Source: Swaminathania salitolerans (lineage in GTDB: Bacteria; Pseudomonadota; Alphaproteobacteria; Acetobacterales; Acetobacteraceae). Taken from it: a stretch of DNA of 64,000 nucleotides. Positions 52,278 to 59,349 of this stretch are shown in pieces (positions within the stretch are counted from its first letter, which is position 1; each line of letters opens with the position of its first letter). The position numbers and the translations under genes were made by a program. The DNA lies in the NCBI RefSeq assembly GCF_007988945.1, contig NZ_BJVC01000002.1:124001-188000 (forward strand), in the 5' to 3' direction. The notes beneath the pieces were generated by a model. That model saw nothing but the letters and a program-made list of their open reading frames with translations, had not been told where the DNA came from and made no database searches.

Positions 52278-54233
52278 TCAGGGTTCAAAGGCAGGAGATA
52301 CTCTCACTGGCGAAGAACCCTGAAGCTCAACGACAGGCGCAGCTTTTTCGCTCTCCATCTCCTTTGCCAGTCGTTCCGCCTCAGCCTCGTCCAACCTCCT
52401 CAAAGCGATGCGTGTCACGTATTTGGCCTTTTCAAGATTGCCGGTCAGCTTGCACTTCATGATTTCTGCCTGTGTTGCACGAGGCAGCTTTGCTGGCGGC
52501 ATCCAGATGGCCTTCAGCAGGTCCAGATCTCGCCTGGCCCTATCGCATTTCGCAACATGACGTTCTTTCCATGCGGCGATCTCCTCCTGCCTACGCCTGT
52601 CGGCCTCGCGGCAGAGCGTGACAAGCCATTCCCTGCATGTATCCCGCCTGACAATCTGCTGAAGCAGCTCACGGTTCTCTCTCCGTAGCCGCGTATTGGC
52701 TTCCTCGCGTTCTGTCGGCACAGGCAGGCAAAGCGGTTCAGGCGGCGTAGAGCGCAGGCCGAGATGCCAGAGTACGGTCTCCAGAAGATAGCGCAGGATC
52801 TCTGCCAGTGTTTTTGAAAGCCGCTCGATTTCCTCGTCGAGATGGGAGAGACGTTTCGTCTTCGAGAGGACGAATACCCTCTTACGCAGGGCGTCACGCT
52901 CCCGCCGTGTTTCCTGCAGCTGTTTTCCGGCCTGCCAGAGCTGCCTGCGCGTGTCTGCTATCTGAGCAAACAGCGCTGCGCTTTGCTCATCAACAGAGCG
53001 CCGTGGACCATACGCCAGAGGCGGCTTTGCATTCAGTACCGTCCGGCATGCTCTGACTTCCTGCTTCCACTGCTGGATGTAGTGAGCAAAGTTCGGTGGC
53101 AGTTCGTCGATACGATCCAGCGAAACGATTTTCGGCTTTTTGGGCGAGGAATGTGACGGCCTTACTCTCGCAGCCGCTCTCGCAAATGCTTCAGGGTCAC
53201 GTCTGAGTGCCTCGAGGGGCGGCAGAAGCAGACCGCTCTGCTCTGCGTGACTTTCCATCGCAGCCGTCGCCAGAGCTGCACGCTCCAGGAGCGGTTTGAC
53301 TGCTGCCCTGATATCGCCGCGCTTTGGCCGGGCGGCTTCCTCTACGAGGAGTAGGCGGAAATCCTTCATGCGTGTCTTCGTCAGGCGCGTGAAAGACCCG
53401 ATCAGAACGCCGTCTGACGTCTCGATGATATGCGCGTCCTTGCGGGTATCCTGCCGGTCTCCGGCACGCATAACCCAGCCTTTCGCTTTCAGCAGGGCGC
53501 GGAAACGATGCAGCTGATTGTCCGACCGCGCCCAGAGAGAGGCGATAGCCTTCTTCGCTTCCACAAGATCCAGCCCCTGTCGCTCGGCCATACGACGTGA
53601 TTGCGAGGTGTAGGCTGCACGTGGAAGGGGCCGTGACGCGGGATGTGCTTTGGTCAGAGAGGACGGTGTGTCAGGAGATGCTGGGGCAGGGGCGGCGAGG
53701 TTTGCAGTATCGCCTGCTGGTCCCTGCAGGACCGCCTCAACCCGACCTGCTTCTGCCGTCTTTCCTTCCTGACGCAGAGCTTTGACAATGGCCCGGTCAT
53801 GCCGTCCCGGTACCAGTGGATGCCCCAGTCGGATTTCCTCGAGACGGGCGCATTTCTCCAGACGCTGCCAGGAGAAGCGCGAGCTGAGCACATGGTCGTC
53901 CTGCCATTCGGGCAGAAGCAGATGGCCATGGGTGCTGCCATCCTTCTGATGCACGACGAGCGTCATGCGCTCCCTGTCCGCCTGCAGTTCGTCGCACAAC
54001 CTGGCTGCAAAAGAGGCGAGGGCCTCGTCACTCATGGGCTCGGCAGGGTTGAAGGCGATATGACGCAGGCCATAGCGTATGCCCTCACGTCTTGCTTCCT
54101 TCATCCAGTCCGCAAGACACCAGTCACTGCCACACAAGACACGTATGGCTTCATTCCTCGCGCCCTTTAGCACGTGCCGGGAAACGGCCTGATGGCCGCT
54201 GGTCGTCCGGATGCGGGTTTCCTGCACAATCAT
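52278..54233 (-). CDS. mobA: Relaxase / mobilisation protein MobA
   Basis: A 651-residue relaxase. The N-terminal domain (1-150) carries the histidine motif III (TLVVHQKDGSTHGHLLLPEW). The Tyr of motif I is not obvious in the first 30 residues, although GIRYGLRHIAF contains a candidate. A long, charged coiled-coil middle and C-terminus (430-640) follow. Relaxases nick oriT and lead plasmid DNA into a conjugation pore. mobC lies 27 bp upstream on the same strand. It probably needs a transfer channel supplied by another element, since no T4SS genes are here. Confidence 0.85.
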   Translation of the reverse strand: MIVQETRIRTTSGHQAVSRHVLKGARNEAIRVLCGSDWCLADWMKEARREGIRYGLRHIAFNPAEPMSDEALASFAARLCDELQADRERMTLVVHQKDGSTHGHLLLPEWQDDHVLSSRFSWQRLEKCARLEEIRLGHPLVPGRHDRAIVKALRQEGKTAEAGRVEAVLQGPAGDTANLAAPAPASPDTPSSLTKAHPASRPLPRAAYTSQSRRMAERQGLDLVEAKKAIASLWARSDNQLHRFRALLKAKGWVMRAGDRQDTRKDAHIIETSDGVLIGSFTRLTKTRMKDFRLLLVEEAARPKRGDIRAAVKPLLERAALATAAMESHAEQSGLLLPPLEALRRDPEAFARAAARVRPSHSSPKKPKIVSLDRIDELPPNFAHYIQQWKQEVRACRTVLNAKPPLAYGPRRSVDEQSAALFAQIADTRRQLWQAGKQLQETRRERDALRKRVFVLSKTKRLSHLDEEIERLSKTLAEILRYLLETVLWHLGLRSTPPEPLCLPVPTEREEANTRLRRENRELLQQIVRRDTCREWLVTLCREADRRRQEEIAAWKERHVAKCDRARRDLDLLKAIWMPPAKLPRATQAEIMKCKLTGNLEKAKYVTRIALRRLDEAEAERLAKEMESEKAAPVVELQGSSPVRVSPAFEP

Positions 54234-54260
54234 GCGTCCCCCTCCGGACTTTGATGAGGC

Positions 54261-54758
54261 TTAGTGTAGTGTTGTGGGCGAGGTCACTATCGGCTGGGAC
54301 ACTCCTGCTCTGGCCTCTATCCCTGTCTCTGGTTCGACCATCTTCCGCTGTCGGGACGTCCTCCTTGTCCTCGTCACCCGCAGGGATTTGAGCAGGACAT
54401 CGACGCGGTTCTTTGTCGTTTCCAGCGCATCGAGAACATCCCCCGCCCGGACGGCGTCGCCACAATGGGCAGAATGAGCCAGCTGATTGAGGTTGTTGCC
54501 GATGCGCCCGAACTCGCCCCGCAGCTTGCGCAATGAGGCACCCACAGCCATCCCGTCATGACCGGTCAGGGCGGCCTCTTTCAGCAGGGAGCGCACCCAG
54601 AGGGCAGTGGTCTCATGGCCCAGAAGACGCGCTGTACCGGCCCACGTAGCGAGCTCGTCAGGCGAGGCACGAACCGACAGGCGAGAGGAGCGGGCAGGGC
54701 GGGACAGGCTGGAAACAGGAGGCGTCACGGGCACAGGAACAAGGGGCGAGGCAGACAT
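54261..54758 (-). CDS. mobC: Mobilisation relaxosome protein MobC
   Basis: A 165-residue MobC family protein: a ribbon-helix-helix-like start (SRLSVRASPDELATWAGTAR) and the MobC segment GEFGRIGNNLNQLAHSAHCG. MobC helps MobA open oriT DNA. It sits between mobA and the inverted repeat at 54788-54803. Start ATG 54758. Confidence 0.86.
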   Translation of the reverse strand: MSASPLVPVPVTPPVSSLSRPARSSRLSVRASPDELATWAGTARLLGHETTALWVRSLLKEAALTGHDGMAVGASLRKLRGEFGRIGNNLNQLAHSAHCGDAVRAGDVLDALETTKNRVDVLLKSLRVTRTRRTSRQRKMVEPETGIEARAGVSQPIVTSPTTLH

Positions 54759-54787
54759 GGGATGCGCTTTCCATCAAGGGGGTCAAC

Positions 54788-54803
54788 GGGGGCGACAGCC
54801 CCC
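54788..54803. other. oriT-like inverted repeat
   Basis: GGGGGC-GACA-GCCCCC directly upstream of mobC, preceded by AAGGGGGTCAAC. Mobilisable plasmids commonly have such a GC-rich repeat at or near oriT. The nick site cannot be read directly. Confidence 0.5.
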
Positions 54804-55023
54804 TTGCCAGCTGCTTCGTGCACCCAACGGGTAGCCACGAAGCACTGCTGGCTCAGGGGAGCCAACCCACGACCTTATGATAGAACAGGACAGGAACGGA
54901 TGCCGGACAGAACAGGCGGCCTCTGACAAACCCCATGCAGAATGAGAGGAATTTTCTACCTTCCGTCTGATGAAAATTCGCTCTCTCGCTATCCATCGCG
55001 TCCGGTCGGCGAGGGGCTTTCCT

Positions 55024-55326
55024 TCAGCTTGCCCCGGTCTCCTGTGAGGCAGTCTCGGCGGTATCAGCATCGGCGGCAGTCTTCGGTTCCTCGACGGCCT
55101 TCAGTCTCACACCGGGGCCGAACTGCTCATCCGCCGGGATGAACACTGCCCCGCAGGCTTCGAGCGTTTCGCGCATGGCCCGCAGCGTGCGGATATGGGG
55201 TGTGCGGGCATTTGTCTCGAAATCGGCCACGGTGCGATGCGCCATCTCGGCCATCCTGGCGAGGTCACGCTGCGAGAGCCCCAGCATGGCGCGGGCGGCA
55301 CGGCATTGTGAAGCAACAAGCGTCAT
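55024..55326 (-). CDS. Xre family HTH regulator
   Basis: A 100-residue protein with HTH AARAMLGLSQRDLARMAEMA and SHRTVADFE-like recognition sequence (AHRTVADFETNARTPHIRTL), then a C-terminal segment (LEACGAVFIPADEQFGPGVR) often seen in plasmid/alphaproteobacterial Xre proteins, and an Ala/Thr/Glu tail. It may control the adjacent recombinase or mob genes. Confidence 0.85.
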   Translation of the reverse strand: MTLVASQCRAARAMLGLSQRDLARMAEMAHRTVADFETNARTPHIRTLRAMRETLEACGAVFIPADEQFGPGVRLKAVEEPKTAADADTAETASQETGAS

Positions 55327-55519
55327 GGAGGGCTCCGTATAGGTAAGGGCAGGAGATGGAAGAGAAGAGGGAGAGAGACAGGCGGTAGGGACAGAAAGAA
55401 GGGCAGCAATATTGATGCCGATACTGCATCATATGAGCTGCTTTCGGAAGGCGACCGGACGGTTTTCTGAAAAAAGGCAGGGGGTTTTCGCGTGGTTTAA
55501 TGTGCTTAGTATGAAATAA

Positions 55520-55570
55520 GGAGTCCATATAAGTCTGTTGGGAGTCCAAATATGATTTGGAGTCCAAATA
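55520..55570. repeat. Three GGAGTCCAWATA direct repeats
   Basis: Copies at 55520-55531, 55541-55552 and 55559-55570 upstream of a serine recombinase gene. Unequal spacing (21 and 18 bp) fits a recombinase-binding array or plasmid iterons; no replication gene is nearby. Confidence 0.7.
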
Positions 55571-55627
55571 CGTTGACTATGACATAAGAACGCCGCTATC
55601 TGTCGTCTCGAGAAGGAGAACGCAGTC

Positions 55628-56227
55628 ATGGCGCGCTATGGATATGCCCGTGTGTCGACCGATATGCAGAGTGTCGATGCCCAGCTTCCCGCCCTCGAAG
55701 CCGAGAAGCTGGACATGGTTTTCGTCGAGACCGTGTCAGGTGCCGTGCCTGCCAGAGAGCGTCCCGTCCTCGCCTCGCTGCTGGACCGGCTTCAGCCTGA
55801 CGACAGTCTTGTCGTAGTGCGTCTCGACAGGCTCGGGCGTGATGCAATCGATATGCTGCAGCTTGTCTCCGCGCTGGACGCACGCGACATCAGAGTGCGC
55901 ATTCTCTCGCTGGGCATCGAGACGGGCACGGCTAATGGCCGCCTGTTCCTCACTATCCTGATGGCGATAGCGGAGTTTGAACGCGAGCTCATTCGCGAAC
56001 GTACCCGGGCGGGGATTGCGGCAGCGCGGGCGGCGGGGCGTCGCATCGGACGGCCCCGTGCCCTGACATCGGCGCAGACCCGGCACGTGAAGGCATTGGC
56101 GGCGCAGGGGCTGTCTATCCGGGACATCGCGTCCGTCATGAATGTCGGGCGCGCGACCGTGCATCGAGCGCTGCAGGGTGAGGCTGGACCGCAGCGGGCC
56201 GGGCAATCCTCCAGCGCCGCAGCCTGA
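55628..56227 (+). CDS. Serine recombinase (resolvase/invertase), copy 1
   Basis: A 199-residue small serine recombinase. The catalytic Ser is in YGYARVSTDMQSVDAQ, the Arg pair is in VVVRLDRLGRDAIDML, and the long E helix contains AEFERELIRERTRAGI. A C-terminal HTH follows (GLSIRDIASVMNVGRATVHR). Its typical role is resolving plasmid multimers or cointegrates, or inverting DNA. The direct repeats at 55520-55570 may be its site. Related to the second recombinase at 58347. Confidence 0.9.
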   Translation: MARYGYARVSTDMQSVDAQLPALEAEKLDMVFVETVSGAVPARERPVLASLLDRLQPDDSLVVVRLDRLGRDAIDMLQLVSALDARDIRVRILSLGIETGTANGRLFLTILMAIAEFERELIRERTRAGIAAARAAGRRIGRPRALTSAQTRHVKALAAQGLSIRDIASVMNVGRATVHRALQGEAGPQRAGQSSSAAA

Positions 56228-56309
56228 GCCTCATGGTGTGGGACGCTTTGAAAGCCGCGAAAGGTTTGAGGAATAAGGCTCCGGCTGGAGCAACCGAGCT
56301 GTTGTTGCC

Positions 56310-57215
56310 TCAGTGGCGAGGCCTTTGCATCAGCGTGAAACCCGCCAGCCCGCAGGCGGCGGCAAGCGCAATCCAGTAGCCGCTATTCCATGAGGTCGCA
56401 TCAATCAGCGCGGTCGCCTGTTTCTGTACCATGGCCTGCAAATCATGTTGCATCGCGGCATTACCGCCGAAACCGCCAAGAAGCTGACCCGTGCTCTGGG
56501 CTGCCTCGGCTGCAAGATGATTCAGCCGTGCATGCACGACCAGAGGCATGGCGAACAGCAGGAGCAGCGGCAGGGTATTGAGCAGACGCGCCCGAGCAGA
56601 ACCGAGCCATGGTGTCACCCAGGGCAGGAGCGTGATGACACAGCCGAGCAGGCGCCAGAAGCCGAACGTCACAGTGATGTCCGCGCCTCCCGTCTGCACA
56701 CCGAGCAACTGGTTCAGCGTGTAATCGAGCCTCATGCCCAACATGGTGTTACCTGCATCGAGCGTCCATTCCGGCAGAACGTAGAACCCAAGCAGCAAGG
56801 CACCTGACATGACCATGCCGGGCAGGGTCATGCGGTCCCTCTGCTGGCACAGGTAGGGCAACATCACAGCTCCCAATGAGCCGCCATTGCTGCGCAGGGT
56901 CTGACCGAATGCGCTCAGCGTCTCATTGGCCAGGACATCGCGGCCCAGAACATGAATGGACGCGATGCGCCCTTCCGGTGTCAGGGTAAAGCTGACTTTC
57001 TGGTTCAGGGCCGGGGCTGCTGGTCCCTGCCAGATACCGGAGAGCGTGAACGCGTGTTGTTTCCCATCGGACACGAGAAGGCCCGGCTGGGCGTCGGGAA
57101 CGCGGATGATTGTGCCGCGATTGGCAGCGCTCGGCTGTACATCAGTGGGTGTATGGGCTGCGGAGCTGGCGTCACGGGTATTACCAGCGTTGGGCACGGA
57201 GGAGGGATGGTTCAT
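56310..57215 (-). CDS. Membrane protein of unknown function (plasmid-type cargo)
   Basis: A 301-residue protein. Residues 1-150 are soluble: low-complexity start, then a strand-rich domain (GTIIRVPDAQPGLLVSDGKQ; VSFTLTPEGRIASIHVLGRD). The C-terminal half has about four membrane segments (MSGALLLGFYVLPEWTL; LLGCVITLLPWVTPWL; LLNTLPLLLLFAMPLVVHAR; WIALAAACGLAGFTLM). ATG 57215 was chosen over a longer frame overlapping the next gene. I do not recognise the family. It follows a periplasmic protein gene; the two may act together. Confidence 0.6.
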   Translation of the reverse strand: MNHPSSVPNAGNTRDASSAAHTPTDVQPSAANRGTIIRVPDAQPGLLVSDGKQHAFTLSGIWQGPAAPALNQKVSFTLTPEGRIASIHVLGRDVLANETLSAFGQTLRSNGGSLGAVMLPYLCQQRDRMTLPGMVMSGALLLGFYVLPEWTLDAGNTMLGMRLDYTLNQLLGVQTGGADITVTFGFWRLLGCVITLLPWVTPWLGSARARLLNTLPLLLLFAMPLVVHARLNHLAAEAAQSTGQLLGGFGGNAAMQHDLQAMVQKQATALIDATSWNSGYWIALAAACGLAGFTLMQRPRH

Positions 57216-57225
57216 CAGTCTGTCC

Positions 57226-58071
57226 TCACAGGGCGGGCTTGGCAGTGGCATGCGCGAGTTTGGCGTCGATGGCTGTATTGAGCTGCCGGATGATCTCGGC
57301 TGTGATGGCCTGTTCGGCACCGATATCCTCGGTCGTGATGCTCAGGCTGCGCACGGCGGACGGGTTTTGCGGCACGACGCTGACAGCGATGCGCAGCCAG
57401 GCCTGTGTGGTGGCAGCGCGAGGGTCTGACGAGGGCGAAGGATCAATCCCGGTGCCATCCGCTTTCTCAAAGACAGGGCCGCTTTTGAGAGCGTAGAGCG
57501 CGGTGGCGGCACTTCCGCCCGACAGCGGTGGCAGATGAGCAGCGTAATGCGCGGTGAGTTCGGCCCTGAGGGCATCGTATGCGGGCGCATTGAGGGGCGG
57601 GTAGGAGGCAGTGCGCTCAATCCGGGTCACCACGCCGCCCATGACCGGTGGGGCGAGGGCGACATCAATCCTGTCACTCCCGCGCTGGCAGGCCAGCGAT
57701 GCCGGATAGGGCTGGCTCTCGATATCCACGCCCTTATGCGATGTCCGTAGCGTCTCGGTCCGGATGCTTGGTTCTGTCTGGCAGTACTGGCGCAGCACGG
57801 TAGTGGCTTCGGGGGCGGACATGCCGAGCGAAAGACCGAGTATGGAAGCCTGACCGATTGCATTGCTCATCCTCTGATAGGTGAGCTTCTGCGTCAGCGC
57901 GACGCCGCCATTATCCTGTGTCGCAGGAGAAGTCGGGGGTTCCGTGACGTGCCCCTGGCCAAGCGCATTGGCTGCATTGACCATGTTGCGGCGGAAAGCC
58001 TCCATATCCTGGGCCTGAGCGAGCGGCGCTGAGGCCGCAGACAGCAAGAGGCAGGCAATGACGCGTTTCAT
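57226..58071 (-). CDS. Periplasmic protein of unknown function (partner of membrane gene)
   Basis: A 281-residue protein with a clear Sec signal peptide (KRVIACLLLSAASAPLAQAQ). The mature part has a conserved-looking core (LGLSLGMSAPEATTVLRQYC) with a Cys, a second Cys (PASLACQRGSDRIDVA), and a strand-rich C-terminal half. I recognise no family. It is transcribed just before the membrane gene (10-bp gap), suggesting a common function at the envelope. Confidence 0.6.
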   Translation of the reverse strand: MKRVIACLLLSAASAPLAQAQDMEAFRRNMVNAANALGQGHVTEPPTSPATQDNGGVALTQKLTYQRMSNAIGQASILGLSLGMSAPEATTVLRQYCQTEPSIRTETLRTSHKGVDIESQPYPASLACQRGSDRIDVALAPPVMGGVVTRIERTASYPPLNAPAYDALRAELTAHYAAHLPPLSGGSAATALYALKSGPVFEKADGTGIDPSPSSDPRAATTQAWLRIAVSVVPQNPSAVRSLSITTEDIGAEQAITAEIIRQLNTAIDAKLAHATAKPAL

Positions 58072-58245
58072 GGTTTCCCCCGGAATGATGTGACGCAGGC
58101 CATCACAGGGTCGGGACAGGTGTCAGTCTAAGCCGCCTCAAAAGCCACGACAGGGCAAACATGGGGTTATGGGTGAGCGAAAGCCCGACCTTGCAAAACC
58201 CTTGCTCTGACTGACTTTTCGGCGGCTCGACCTTGTCCTGGCCGG

Positions 58246-58265
58246 TTGTGATGACCGGTTCACAA
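58246..58265. repeat. Inverted repeat upstream of the second recombinase
   Basis: TTGTGA-N8-TCACAA around TGACCGGT, 80 bp before the gene. ATGACCGGTTC recurs at about 58979-58990 just after the gene, suggesting recombinase-binding sites on both sides. Confidence 0.55.
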
Positions 58266-58346
58266 TCCGTCGGTTTCGGGACGGCACGGCATCGGGCCGG
58301 GTGTCCCGTCTCCAAACCGTGTTCCAAAATCAGCGAGGGGGTTTTC

Positions 58347-58979
58347 ATGACACGGTATGGCTATGCACGCGTCTCTACCGATGAACAGACGCATGATCCG
58401 CAGCTTCTGGCGCTTGAGCGCGAAGGGGTGCGGGAGATCGTGCTCGATACGGTCTCGGGCGGGGTTCCGGCGGCGTCACGACCGGGTCTGTCCGGGCTGT
58501 TGGCGAAGCTGCAGCCGGGCGACAGTCTCGTTGCAGCACGCCTCGACCGGCTGGGGCGGACCATGCTCGACGTGATGGGGCTGGTGGGCAGTCTTGTGGA
58601 ACGTCAGGTGCGCGTGAGGCTTCTCGATGTCGGGATCGAGACCGGCACGGCAAACGGGCAGCTCTTTCTGACCATCCTCGCCGGGTTTGCGGAGTTCGAG
58701 CGGGAGATTATCCGTGAACGAACGCGGGCCGGGCTGGAGGCAGCACGATGTAGCGGGTCACGGCTCGGGCGGCCTGCGCGGCTGACCGGCAGGCAGCGCA
58801 GGCACGTGGTCGAATTGCACAAGGCCGGAAAATCTTTGCACGAAATTGCGCAGATCATGGCTGTCTCGAAAACCACGATCTGGCGCGCGGTTTCCTGCGG
58901 GGGAAGGCGTTCCGGAAACGGAGGTTCCGGGACGGACGACCGGGTCACCCGGCCGGTTCGATTGACACCGGCACAATAA
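58347..58979 (+). CDS. Serine recombinase (resolvase/invertase), copy 2
   Basis: A 210-residue serine recombinase similar to copy 1: catalytic Ser in RYGYARVSTDEQTHDPQL, LVAARLDRLGRTMLDVMG, and AEFEREIIRERTRAGLEAAR. The C-terminal HTH is GKSLHEIAQIMAVSKTTIWR, followed by a Gly/Ser/Arg-rich tail. ATG 58347 gives the family N-terminus. Clear sequence divergence from copy 1 suggests a separate origin rather than recent duplication. Confidence 0.9.
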   Translation: MTRYGYARVSTDEQTHDPQLLALEREGVREIVLDTVSGGVPAASRPGLSGLLAKLQPGDSLVAARLDRLGRTMLDVMGLVGSLVERQVRVRLLDVGIETGTANGQLFLTILAGFAEFEREIIRERTRAGLEAARCSGSRLGRPARLTGRQRRHVVELHKAGKSLHEIAQIMAVSKTTIWRAVSCGGRRSGNGGSGTDDRVTRPVRLTPAQ

Positions 58980-59349
58980 TGACCGGTTCCGGGACAGAAA
59001 ACGTGGCTAGGGGCGGTAGGTTTGGTGCGAGGGGGCGGCTATTGGGGGTAAACGGAAGGGCAGCTTTGTGTAGGGCAATCGGTAAAACCGAACATTCACA
59101 TGGGTGACCCTCGCGAAGGGTTTCACCCCACTCCGGTCGTTCAAGTAACCCATGAGACTTACTATAAAGCCGACATTTGCGCATAAAACAGTCAGGCATC
59201 AGCCAACATAAGCGTTCGAATCCCCCATGGTCCGCTATTTTCTCACCACTCCAGTATAGCTCTGGGCACGCCAATCGCCGCCGATTGCCGCATATGCTGT
59301 TGAGACTATCCTGTAGGGGTATACATATGCTGGCCTTAGGATAGGGGAA
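58980..59349. other. Intergenic region between recombinase and hsdR
   Basis: About 370 bp with no gene I can support. It contains GTTCGAATC near 59214, which resembles a tRNA T-loop, but its flanks do not pair as a tRNA. No attachment site could be proven. Confidence 0.4.

Noticed and set aside
59190-59240. tRNA-like T-loop GTTCGAATC
   Set aside because: The flanking 5-bp stem does not pair, and no D-arm, anticodon arm or acceptor stem was found.
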